Source: a virus
Strand: one strand, 5' to 3'
IMG/VR virus record: IMGVR_UViG_3300028831_000505
Coordinates: 1-64,000 of that record
DNA: 64,000 nt
Both the position numbers and the translations under genes were made by a program. Shown here in pieces: positions 31,359 to 40,400 of the stretch. The notes under the pieces were generated by a model, which saw only the letters and a list, made by a program, of their open reading frames with translations, did no database searches and was not told the origin of the DNA. Every line of letters begins with the position of its first letter. Positions within the stretch are counted from its first letter, which is position 1.

Positions 31359-31856
31359 TTAGCCGGGGGATTCCCCGGCGGCGGCCTTGCTCGAGATCAG
31401 TGCAGCGGCGGGCAGCGTGGGGTCGTTGCCGGGGGCCTTCTCGACCACAGCTTCGACCACGTCGACGTTGGTTTCTCCGACCGGCTGCGGGCTGATGCTC
31501 ATGAGGAAGTTGGTGATCATCGCCGCGCCGCTGAGCACCAGCGGGATCAGGTACTGGAAGTCCGGCTGGATGAACGGGGTGATGTCGTTGGCGCCGAGCC
31601 ACGGCAGTACGGTGTCGTGGATGAAGGGCAGGGCGCCCGTCAAGCCCATCAAGTGCACCCACGTCTTGCGCTTGAGGCCGGAGGCGGTGACCCGTACCTT
31701 CGCCAGCCAGCCGGCTTCGGCCTCATCGAGGCGCTTGTAGATGCCGTCGAGGCCAAACTTGGTGCACCGGGCCGCCCACGGGCGCCAGATGAAGAAATAA
31801 AGATAGACGCCCACGCCGAGGGTGAGCAGGATGAGCAGGACGGTGGTGAGGTTCAT
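31359..31856 (-). CDS. Membrane protein of the lysis cluster, 165 aa
   Basis: There is an N-terminal membrane segment at about residues 3-22 (LLILLTLGVGVYLYFFIW), an amphipathic middle and another hydrophobic stretch at about 100-120. The C-terminal 40 residues are Ala/Pro/Glu-rich. It lies between the holin and another membrane protein, so a role in lysis is plausible but unproven. Confidence 0.6.
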   Translation of the reverse strand: MNLTTVLLILLTLGVGVYLYFFIWRPWAARCTKFGLDGIYKRLDEAEAGWLAKVRVTASGLKRKTWVHLMGLTGALPFIHDTVLPWLGANDITPFIQPDFQYLIPLVLSGAAMITNFLMSISPQPVGETNVDVVEAVVEKAPGNDPTLPAAALISSKAAAGESPG

Positions 31857-31933
31857 GGGGGTCTTCCTGTCTGCCTATGACTTGTCAATCTTGCAACCCT
31901 AATTCAACAAGGAACTAGAGTCCATACAGGGGC

Positions 31934-32347
31934 TCAACGCATGCCGCGCACAGCAAGGTAGGTGCTGATTATAGCAACAACGACAGTGATCACAAAGCCA
32001 ACAAGAACCCTGACGTTTGTATAACCCTCGGCTTTGCCTGCGGCCAGTGTGAGGGCCTTTGCGGTGGAAACTGCGCCGGCCAAGACCTGGTCCTTGAAGC
32101 CTTCAAAGGTAGCCGTCTTGACAAAGTTGAGCCGGTCCTCGGCACTTGAGGACTGCCATGCTTTGAGCAGGTTATTGTGCAGGTCGAACTTTTCCTTTAT
32201 CCAGGACGCTTCCTTCTCAATGTGACGACGTTCTGCGTCCTGGAGAATCGCTTCCGACCTTTCTATGGCGTGACGTAGGATGTCCTCATACCGCTCGCGC
32301 AGTCTGGTGGTTTCGTTAAGATGCTTCTCGAGCGATATGGTAGCCAT
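31934..32347 (-). CDS. Coiled-coil protein with C-terminal membrane anchor, 137 aa
   Basis: The start at 32347 (MATISLEKH) leaves nine bases to the next gene upstream; earlier in-frame codons fall within that gene. Residues 5-60 form a charged coiled coil (ETTRLRERYEDILRHAIERS), and residues about 112-133 a single membrane helix. Tail-anchored proteins of this type often accompany phage holins. Function unknown. Confidence 0.65.
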   Translation of the reverse strand: MATISLEKHLNETTRLRERYEDILRHAIERSEAILQDAERRHIEKEASWIKEKFDLHNNLLKAWQSSSAEDRLNFVKTATFEGFKDQVLAGAVSTAKALTLAAGKAEGYTNVRVLVGFVITVVVAIISTYLAVRGMR

Positions 32348-32355
32348 TGTCGGGG

Positions 32356-32748
32356 TTATCCGAAGCCAAGTTGTGTGGCTATCGCTGCTGCCCGCGTCGA
32401 CCCAAGCGCAGCCGTCAAGCCGGCCCACCCCTGAGCAAAGCCCTCCCCGGCCGTACTCACCGGCTTGTCGCCCTGCACGCGCAACCTGATCCACAACAGG
32501 CGAAGTGGGGTGCTGGCGGCCGTCGCCGTCTCAATTGCGACCAGGTCGTCGGCGGTCAGCAAATCGATCAGGTCGCGCGCGAGGAACGAAGGGGGCGATG
32601 CTTCCGGTGGCACATATGGCTCGGGCACATTGCCGGGTATTGCTGCCCATGCCTCGTAGTCGGCGCGGTCGCGGTTGGCAGGATCGTTGGGGATGTTGGC
32701 GCCATCGCTCTTGCGAATGACGATATCGGTTGCAGTGAGTTGATACAT
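32356..32748 (-). CDS. Possible tail fibre assembly protein, 130 aa
   Basis: The gene directly follows the tail fibre gene, sharing one base. It contains a Pro-rich centre ([15 protein letters not shown]) then a helical domain. Small proteins at this place often act as tail fibre chaperones, with a disordered N-terminal half like the one seen here. The call is from position and texture only. Confidence 0.5.
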   Translation of the reverse strand: MYQLTATDIVIRKSDGANIPNDPANRDRADYEAWAAIPGNVPEPYVPPEASPPSFLARDLIDLLTADDLVAIETATAASTPLRLLWIRLRVQGDKPVSTAGEGFAQGWAGLTAALGSTRAAAIATQLGFG

Positions 32749-34628
32749 TAGGGCCTCGCGTCTGCTTTGTATCCGTATGACACACCGTAGATACCCTCCT
32801 GATACATTCGGATCAATATTTTATCTTCGGCCACAAATACACCATTAGGCGTGACATTATTTGTTAATCCCGCGCCAAAATTCATTGTCGATACTTTGTT
32901 GGAAGTTCCAGCAACGTCGTAATAGGTAAGAGTGGGCGCCACACGCATTCGAGGCATAAGTCGATGGACTATACCAGCAACGCCGCCGGAATTGCTTCCA
33001 CCCCACATCTGATTTACGAGTTTTGCAGTATCGCTAGTTCCATAATTGGTTCCGGGTGCATCGGCGTACTCGTAGCTTTTTTGGAAATACCGTTGACACA
33101 ACATAAATTCCTGGGGATACGGACGCCGCGTGCCAAGCAAACGATGCAGCGCCTCGCCCGTGATCTGCGATGAAGCAGTCCACGGCAGCACCCCGACAGG
33201 AAACACATTGAAATAGGCGACCTGCACGAAGGCGTTGGTCGTGCCGCCCCAGTTCGTCATGGACGAGTGCGTGTAGAACTCACCTGCCGACCACGTATTG
33301 AGCGAAGTCACCTGATAGGTGGACCCCGCGATCACGCCGAGCGCCACGACCATCCCTACCGTATTGTCAGACGCCCACGTGCCGCTGGTGTCGCCGGGGA
33401 TAACCTCGAAGATGACCGTAGGCGTGTTGGCGACGAGACTGACCTTGCGAACATAAGACCGATTGCTCGCACCGTTGACAACCGACAGCGGATAGTCACC
33501 CGTAACTGATACCTGCACGATGCCAATGATGACAATTGACCGAGCGTCGCCCGTCCCCCAGCCGAGTGGTCCGGTGTCACATCCTTCCAGTTTCGCCGAG
33601 TGCGGCGATGCAATATCTCCCGCGCTGTAGGAAGACTGCAAGGTCGTCGCAATGACCTTCGTCGACGCGCGCAATCTCTTGAGGTCGGCCGTTCCTGAGA
33701 ACGGCGTGAGGATTTGCTGCGCGGACAACACCAGCGCGCCAGCCGAGCCCTCGATGGCAAAGGCACCGTCTGCCGCATATATCCGGTTCGCACCAATCGC
33801 GGACATCAGCGTCGTGCCGTTCTCCTGGCTGATTTCACGGAATGGGTTGACGCACAGGCCGAGGTCTTGCCCGGCATCAACCGACGCGGCGATGGTGTTC
33901 GCACGAGCCTGGTTTGCTTGTACGTCGCTCAACACAGCGGCCCGGCTGAACGGCACCAGCCCATAGGGCTTCACTACATGGAGCGCCGATCCGTCGCACC
34001 AGACGATGCCGCCTTCACCCGGCAACAGAGAAATCGTGGTCGAGTCGTCGATCGTCTCCGAACTGTTCGGATCGAGCACCCACGTGCCGGTGCTGGTGTT
34101 CTTCACCACACACCACCAGCCATCCCCAAGGGTTGCAACAGCCGTAAAGGCCAGCGTGTGTGACCCTGACAGCAGGAACAGCGCGCCGCGATCAATAGCC
34201 ACCGCCGTGTAATCGGCGCTCTTGCTAAGCGTCGCTTGCGCGATGTTGGCCTGTACCTGAGCCTTCTGTGTTGCAGAAAGGCTCAGCGCTGCGTCGTACA
34301 GAGTGGTGTCCTCAGCCGAGTGCAGGATGCGAATTGTCTGGTTGCCGCCAAGGCTCATCTTGGCAGTGCCCACACTACCCGCTATCTTTGATAGCCGGGC
34401 GGTGGCTTGGCGGGTGACCATGCGAGTTGAGGCCGTGTAAACGCCCGACTGAATTTCCCAGTCATTTCCTTCTTCAATCAAGTAAGTGTAGGTTTTTCCA
34501 TCCACTGCCCCGGCCTCGGCCTCAGTGACGTAGAGAATCGAGACGGCTGTGGTGAAATGCACAGGGCTGCCATTGCCCACTGTATCCGAAAAAGTCCGGA
34601 CCCTGTTCAGGTTGCTGCTGGCGGTCAT
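32748..34628 (-). CDS. Tail fibre / receptor-binding protein, 626 aa
   Basis: This is probably the distal tail fibre. The N-terminal about 130 residues look like a phage fibre attachment part, with a helical coiled segment ([21 protein letters not shown]). The centre is beta-rich with Gly, Ser and Thr. Near the end, [13 protein letters not shown] occurs in a C-terminal region shared by many phage fibres. The DNA for the last about 120 residues (32750-33110) is visibly AT-richer than the rest of the gene, which suggests that the receptor-binding tip was acquired from elsewhere. The protein ends YGYKADARP. Confidence 0.75.
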   Translation of the reverse strand: MTASSNLNRVRTFSDTVGNGSPVHFTTAVSILYVTEAEAGAVDGKTYTYLIEEGNDWEIQSGVYTASTRMVTRQATARLSKIAGSVGTAKMSLGGNQTIRILHSAEDTTLYDAALSLSATQKAQVQANIAQATLSKSADYTAVAIDRGALFLLSGSHTLAFTAVATLGDGWWCVVKNTSTGTWVLDPNSSETIDDSTTISLLPGEGGIVWCDGSALHVVKPYGLVPFSRAAVLSDVQANQARANTIAASVDAGQDLGLCVNPFREISQENGTTLMSAIGANRIYAADGAFAIEGSAGALVLSAQQILTPFSGTADLKRLRASTKVIATTLQSSYSAGDIASPHSAKLEGCDTGPLGWGTGDARSIVIIGIVQVSVTGDYPLSVVNGASNRSYVRKVSLVANTPTVIFEVIPGDTSGTWASDNTVGMVVALGVIAGSTYQVTSLNTWSAGEFYTHSSMTNWGGTTNAFVQVAYFNVFPVGVLPWTASSQITGEALHRLLGTRRPYPQEFMLCQRYFQKSYEYADAPGTNYGTSDTAKLVNQMWGGSNSGGVAGIVHRLMPRMRVAPTLTYYDVAGTSNKVSTMNFGAGLTNNVTPNGVFVAEDKILIRMYQEGIYGVSYGYKADARP

Positions 34629-34635
34629 GTGGTCC

Positions 34636-35424
34636 TCACGTTGCTATCCAAATCGAAGTGACGCGCCGCTGACGTGCCGCAATCTCTGGCGCCGGCAGGC
34701 TGCTGGTTGACTGGGAGGCCGCGGGCCTGATCGCAGAACCCGAGGCAACCCTTGGAACAAACGAGTTCGTGAACGAAACTGATGGGATACGAACAGGTAG
34801 AGTCTCCGCCTTGCCCTCAGCCGTCGCAAACTCAGCCGTCGACGCTTCGCCTGTACCACCGCCAGTGCGCGGCATGTTTACTAGATAATCACCTGTAATG
34901 CGAGCGCCGCTTGCGAGGCGGGGGGTGGGGCTGGTTGAAGCGCTTGTCGTTCCCGGAGCCGCGACAAGGCAGCCTATGGCAATGCGGGAAGCAGGGTTGG
35001 TAGACGAACTGTTGCTGACCGGGGCGCTTATCCTTGAACCTGAGGCCAGCCGGGGCGTAGGGCTTGTTGTGGTGCTAGGGCTGTCCCCGGCCCGTACGTC
35101 TGCGCCTGCCGCAGGCCGTGGGGCTGGACTGGTCGACGTGCTGGCGCTGCCCCCAGCACGGACGTCTGCACCTGCCCCAAGGCGCGGCGCGGGGCTGGTT
35201 GAGGTTGAATTGCTCGCGTCCGCACGCACATCCGCGCCCGCGTCCACGCGCGGGGTGGGGCTCGTAGACGTACTATTGCTGACCCCCGGAATGATATGCG
35301 CGGGGTTAAGCTGCGGCACCGGGTTGGTGGAAGTAGAGGCACTACCGGGGGCAAGAATGAGTACGCCGCCCTCAGGCCCGGCGGTATCGCGTTGACCAGT
35401 GCTGAAAATGCCGGTCGTCGACAT
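34636..35424 (-). CDS. Tail-associated protein with 22-residue tandem repeats, 262 aa
   Basis: Residues about 27-180 are seven tandem repeats of 22 residues, with consensus close to SxSTSTSPTPRLxxGADVRAxx. Two weaker copies follow near residues 217-252. The protein has almost no long hydrophobic segment. The regular period and Ser/Thr/Pro content suggest an elongated fibre or a flexible spacer, and the gene lies between two fibre-type genes. No family recognised. Ser/Thr-rich repeats could also be sites for glycosylation by the phage cassette at 55-59 kb, which is speculation. Confidence 0.65.
   Translation of the reverse strand: MSTTGIFSTGQRDTAGPEGGVLILAPGSASTSTNPVPQLNPAHIIPGVSNSTSTSPTPRVDAGADVRADASNSTSTSPAPRLGAGADVRAGGSASTSTSPAPRPAAGADVRAGDSPSTTTSPTPRLASGSRISAPVSNSSSTNPASRIAIGCLVAAPGTTSASTSPTPRLASGARITGDYLVNMPRTGGGTGEASTAEFATAEGKAETLPVRIPSVSFTNSFVPRVASGSAIRPAASQSTSSLPAPEIAARQRRVTSIWIAT
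34885..35346 (-). repeat. Seven tandem 66-bp coding repeats
   Basis: These repeats encode the 22-residue units of the gene at 34636-35424. They are diverged at DNA level but keep the TCNCCNNCNCCNCGCCTNG-like core in each unit. Copy number may vary between isolates. Confidence 0.75.
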
Positions 35425-35458
35425 CAGCTAGCCTTGATTAGGGCAGGCCAAGCCGTTG

Positions 35459-35896
35459 CTAGTTGACCAGCCAAATTCCGCTTGCGTTCACCACATACAG
35501 GAAGTCGGTGTCCTGGCCGGCCGTCTCACCTTGGCCAAAGTCGATGTACCAGAGCGGAGCATCGTTGGCGTCGGTATCGTCGTATATGACGGCCGCGTAG
35601 GCATTGGCAATGTCGCCCCCAGTCGCCGTCTTGCGAATGTCGTCGGCGTCCAGCATGGCTTGGTTGGTGTTGACAATGGTGACGGCAACGTTCGCAAACG
35701 TTTCGCCCCCCTGCGTCCAACCGTTTCCGTAGACCTCCTTCGTGTGGCCGGCGCCGGCCACCGAGTTGAGGGCAGTGTGGGTAGCGACAAACGACGCGGT
35801 GTTGTTGAGCAGCATCAGCCGCAGGGTCGTCTTGGTGACCTCGCCGTTGATCCACTTCTTGTTCGTGTGATTGTACTTGCTGACCGTGACGGCCAT
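35459..35896 (-). CDS. Probable virion structural protein, 145 aa
   Basis: The protein is beta-rich with the opening MAVTVSKYNHTNKKWINGE and a region IYDDTDANDAPLWYIDFGQ that occurs in small phage structural proteins near the fibre genes. The last residues (SGIWLVN) resemble a strand that packs in a trimer. The exact position in the virion is unknown. Confidence 0.65.
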   Translation of the reverse strand: MAVTVSKYNHTNKKWINGEVTKTTLRLMLLNNTASFVATHTALNSVAGAGHTKEVYGNGWTQGGETFANVAVTIVNTNQAMLDADDIRKTATGGDIANAYAAVIYDDTDANDAPLWYIDFGQGETAGQDTDFLYVVNASGIWLVN

Positions 35897-35918
35897 GGCT
35901 TGTTATCCTTTCCTTTTC

Positions 35919-36890
35919 CTATCTGTATGCGACGATTACTATCGACACGCCGGACAAGGTGGCGTCACGCGGGTCGGGGGCGGTCACCAAAAGGAACTCG
36001 GTGTCGTGGATAACGGTTTCGGTGGGGCATGAGAACACGCCTACCCGTGAACCCAAAGCAAATGTGATGGTGGCGAACTGCGTAGCCACGTCAGCAACCA
36101 CTTTGTAGAGGTGGTAGACGGCGGCGGCAGTTGCGGCGACTTCCGAGTCAGCCCGGGACTTCGGCAAGGCGACAGGGAATGTCAGGTCCACGGGCGGCTT
36201 GCAGCGGAATATCTTTTCTGCGGTCTGTGGACGATCCGTATCCCAAATAGCGAGCGGAAACATATTACCGCTGCCAATGAGGTTGGCCCAAATGGTCTCG
36301 TCCGTCACCCCCAACGGGTCCACACCTGTATTGGGCTGCCGCGCATAGTAGACGTTGCCGCCGCGCCGCACCGTGTCGCCTATCAGGTAGTCGGTGTCGA
36401 CATCCCAATCATCCCGGAACGTTATGCCGGCAAAGAGCCCCTGATAGACCCACACCCCGCTGACCTTGAACCAAACCTTGAGCGGGCCGCTGTTGACCTT
36501 GATGGCCCATTGGTCGTTCGTTCCAACGCCGGGGTCGGGCGCATCCCCGGACACATAGAAAAAGATTCCGGCTTCATTCAAAAACTCACGGACTTCCCTA
36601 GCTTTGGATTGGGTCAGGGCGGTATCAAACCGGCCCTTGCCCACCTTCGAAATGGTAAAGTCACCCGTCGCTGTATCAGCGCCAGGCCAGGGGACGTAGA
36701 ACTCCCCACTGAGAAGGTCTTCCCCAATAGTGTTTATGACAATGCTGAGGCCTGCGATATTGAGCAAATCCCCCTGCTCAATATCGCTAAGATATCGACC
36801 CGCAATGGAAAAGCTTTTTGAGCCGCCAGTAACGGTCAGCGTGCCACCATCATTGCCGTCGAAGATGTCAGCAAACGTTGTCTGTGGCAC
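35919..36890 (-). CDS. Probable tail fibre or baseplate-associated protein, 323 aa
   Basis: This protein is rich in beta strands and aromatic residues. A segment near residues 160-190 (VDTDYLIGDTVRRGGNVYYA) resembles carbohydrate-binding-like modules in phage tails, such as the YxxGDxVxxxGxxYxA pattern. The C-terminal part (VHDTEFLL-like and SGVSIVIVAYR) recurs in tail proteins. I infer a host-surface binding or connector role. Confidence 0.6.
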   Translation of the reverse strand: MPQTTFADIFDGNDGGTLTVTGGSKSFSIAGRYLSDIEQGDLLNIAGLSIVINTIGEDLLSGEFYVPWPGADTATGDFTISKVGKGRFDTALTQSKAREVREFLNEAGIFFYVSGDAPDPGVGTNDQWAIKVNSGPLKVWFKVSGVWVYQGLFAGITFRDDWDVDTDYLIGDTVRRGGNVYYARQPNTGVDPLGVTDETIWANLIGSGNMFPLAIWDTDRPQTAEKIFRCKPPVDLTFPVALPKSRADSEVAATAAAVYHLYKVVADVATQFATITFALGSRVGVFSCPTETVIHDTEFLLVTAPDPRDATLSGVSIVIVAYR

Positions 36891-36904
36891 GGCCCATCCC
36901 CCGA

Positions 36905-37123
36905 TCAGAATTCGCTGACGACGCGCGGCTGCACAGTCACCGGCTTGGGCTCAGCCCCGTTCAACGTCCACACTTCGTAGTCGCCGGGAGCTGCTTGGCT
37001 CTGCAAGAACGACTGGAGGGCTTCCTTTTTGTAGAACGGCCCCCAGCAAAACGAGATAGTGCCCGCGGCCTTCGTGGCCTCGCTCTGCTTCTGGCTCAAA
37101 AAATAAGTGCTCTCGCCAGCCAT
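36905..37123 (-). CDS. Small tail-region protein, 72 aa
   Basis: The start at 37123 (MAGESTYFLSQKQSEATKAA) follows AGGAGGAAGGGACA, a strong ribosome binding site on the minus strand. Longer readings of the frame run into the neighbouring gene and are rejected. The product is a small alpha/beta protein with no recognised family. Confidence 0.7.
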   Translation of the reverse strand: MAGESTYFLSQKQSEATKAAGTISFCWGPFYKKEALQSFLQSQAAPGDYEVWTLNGAEPKPVTVQPRVVSEF

Positions 37124-37151
37124 TGTCCCTTCCTCCTGCCTTCGTGTGAAG

Positions 37152-37472
37152 CTACACCGCGCCCGTGGGCTTGTCCACCGGAGCGGGAAGAAGTTGTTGC
37201 TGCTCCTGCCGCGCAGCCTTTTCCTTAGCGGCGTCGAATTCCTTGTTCTCCAGAACTGCACCATCGTATTCGGCCAGTTCAATGGTTATATCCAAGGCTG
37301 GGGAAACCACGGCTGTCCCGGTTTCCGGGTCATAGGTCACCACCACAATATGCTGCCCGGGTCTCAACTGCTGGAGCATCACCTCGTGCGGCGGCATCTG
37401 CGCCAGTTGCTTGATGGGGGTTGAACTGTTTGGCTCAACCACGATTGCAAAAACGGCAAAATGGCTACTCAT
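37152..37472 (-). CDS. Hypothetical tail-region protein, 106 aa
   Basis: The gene overlaps the end of the J-like gene by four bases. The first 75 residues are beta-rich (FAVFAIVVEPN, HIVVVTYDPETGTAVV) and the last 30 are Glu/Gln/Lys-rich and probably helical. Function unknown. Confidence 0.65.
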   Translation of the reverse strand: MSSHFAVFAIVVEPNSSTPIKQLAQMPPHEVMLQQLRPGQHIVVVTYDPETGTAVVSPALDITIELAEYDGAVLENKEFDAAKEKAARQEQQQLLPAPVDKPTGAV

Positions 37473-40400
37473 CGTATGCCCTCATTGAGGATCAGCATGG
37501 GTTTACGGACTATACCAGCGCCGCCAGCACGGAGGGGGCCGGCAAATTGGATTCCGTTATTGACAACAACCAGATCAAAGGTCCATGAGCCCCCACCCAA
37601 GGTGAGCCAACCAAATGAAACCGGCGAGGTGCCCCCAAGGGCACCGACGACCAGACCGCCGCCGCCCGGGTTGTTATCTGCCATTCCAATGATGCACGGG
37701 CGCTCAATTTGTAAAATCCCGTTTGCATAAAGACGAATTCGCATGTCGTATGGGTCAGTTCTGTAGTCGAAGCTGACCTCGCCACGCAACAGGACGCTCC
37801 CATCCCCGACCGTTTTGGTAATTGAGCACAGCGTGTGGTTTCCGCTCAGCGCCGAGGCATCATAGTCGGACCCGACCGCTATGCGCTGCGCGGTCATTTC
37901 CTCGCCAAGGACGTGAAGCCTTGTGATCAGCGCATTGGCAATGTTCGCCGTGTTGGCAATAAGCTGATTGGTCCCCACCATGCGGGCAAGAAGGGCTCCG
38001 TCAGCCAGCACATCCGCCTTGATCACAACTTTGGGGCTTCCACCGACGTTGGAGATTTGGAAGATGGTAACCGGGCTGCCACCACTGACCCCAGGTTTGG
38101 CGATCAAAAAGTCGTCGGTGATGATGATGAATTGGCTCGTAGAACCGTCGTTGTAGGCTTTCACGCCAGTGACGTAGCCATTCACGTCCAGCGTCACTGT
38201 CCACTGCGCGGCCAGCCTGCCGCTGATGGTGGCCACCGCAGTAAAGTTTCCATTCACGGTGGCAGTCAGCCCACCATAGGATGTGCTGACGCTGTTATTG
38301 TACGTCGAAATGGCCGAATTGGTATTGACCAGCGCCTGACTAATAGCGTCGGCTTTGGCAGCCAGCACATTTGTCTTCGTTTCGTATGTGGCGGAGATCG
38401 AACTTCCGAGCGTCACAATCGAGCCGTCCGTATAGCTGGCAGCTTGAGCCAACGTATTGACGTCGCCGGTCGTGGCAAAGGTCTTCGTTGCAAAGTTGGT
38501 GTTGATAGACGTTTGCAGGTTGGCCAGCGCACCATCGGTATAGGTGGCCGCGGCCGCCACCACCGTGACGCCGGCCTGTTCCACAAAGTCTGTCGTGGCA
38601 TAGTTGAGATGCAAGTCAGCGATGACCGTCTCAATACGGTCAATCAGATCGCCACGGATGCCCACCACGTTGCGCTTGCCTGTAATCTCCTCGAGCATCG
38701 TGCCGGATTCGATTTCGACTATGTAGTTGGCAATCCACTGCTCGAAGGATTTGGTGCGCTTGGAAAATTCATCGACGGCGCGGGTAACCTGATCCTCAAG
38801 GGCGGGGATCAGACCCGGCAGACCAACCACGGGGTACTTTAGGTCGATGGACGGGGGCTCAACGGTTGTTATGCTGAACGTGCCGTGTTTCTTTCCAACG
38901 CCGGCCACGCGCACCTTGATAAACGCCAAGCTAACCATCTTGGAGTAGCTGTTGGCTCCACCCTGATAGAACGGCTCCCAAGTGGTGCCATTGTCGTAGG
39001 AAATATCCACGACATAGTAGTAGGCACCAGCCGCGGGCCACCATGAGACATCAAGCGTGGGTTCAAGAATGTTGGTTCGGAACGACGCGAGGATGCCGCT
39101 GATAACCGGGGCACCGGGGTCAAACAACGGTGTGGCCCCGGGGTCGTCGGGCAGATCGCCCAGGTCGGTGTCGTAAACCCCGGGGTCGTCTATCACGAGC
39201 GCCAGGGTCACCCGGTTGCCGTTGGGGCGGCCGGTGAGGACAACGCAGTTCTCAGCCATGTTGTCCTGGAAGCCAAAGTCGAAGGTTGGCCCCTCCGACC
39301 CATCCTGACGGTCCAGCGCATCTTCCAATGTTATGCCCCGCGCCGTCTCAACTGTAATCAAATCGGTAGCGTCAAGCACGGCAACGTTATCGGCTTCACC
39401 CTTCGTACACTTGATGGGGCCGAGGTACTTACCGGTCTTGGTTCTGACCCCGATGTAATTCTGCAAGCTATTCGACCACTCCGGCGCAACGTCGAGGGTC
39501 AGGTTGTGCCCATCCTGTTCTAGGACCTCACCACTAAAGCCCATGGTCTGCGGTAGTTCGCTCTGCACGCGGACCAGCGAGCCGAGGTTTAGCAGCCGGC
39601 CGTCGAGTTCAGTGTCCAGAGTCACAAACTGGCGGCGCAGAGTAGCTTGCTTAAAGTAGAAGGCGGCCAACACAAAGGCCAGTGGGCGCTCGGTGGCACC
39701 CTCCACCCTGATGCGCCGGGGCTTTTGTGCCTCAAAGTCCTGTGTCTCGGGTGGGAACTGCGCCTCAGCCTGTTGCCAGACCTCACGGTCAAGGTACTCA
39801 ACGATTACCGCATCGGCCTCGTTCTCATCCTGGAAGATAGTCTTGATGCTGATTGAGCCGCGAACGATCTGGCGGTCGCTGAGCATGAGATTGGGCACCG
39901 TGCGCAACTGCTCACGGGTAATGCTGATCATGTCTCCTGCCCAGCGGTGCTTCGCCATCAGGATGCGAAGCGCCTTGTCAATAGCGTCAGGTATCGGAAC
40001 CGTGCTCACAAACTGGAAGTCAAAATAGTGGCCCAAGCTGGTGCCCAGCGCATCCAGGGCAACGAACTCCGCGAAGTCCATCTTGTTGGGTGGGCGGGGG
40101 TTGCTGTTGTAGATGGTGTTGGTGGCAATGTCGTAGGCCGCCCACGCCGCGCTGCGGGTAGGCTGCTCCACCATGGCCACGCCATTCCACACCGGAAGGA
40201 TACGGGTCCAAATAACCGCAAGGCGACGCGACGACGCTTGGGAGATCTGAGCGGTGGCCTTGATCCGTAGCGCGACCGTGGTCTCATAGGTGAATGAGGA
40301 GTCGCCCACCAGAAAGCCGCGCAGGCCCAGCCATGTGATGTCGTCGCGGGTCGCATTGTCGGTAGGTAGTGGGGTGGTTCGCCTCAACCTGACCTGATAG

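Noticed and set aside
30819-31880. A 353-codon plus-strand frame over the holin region
   Set aside because: It opposes several minus-strand genes with signal peptides and membrane segments. The translation looks like antisense (His, Gln and Asp-rich).
34885-35346. 66-bp repeats as a CRISPR array
   Set aside because: The repeats are contiguous, in frame and coding, with no unique spacers.
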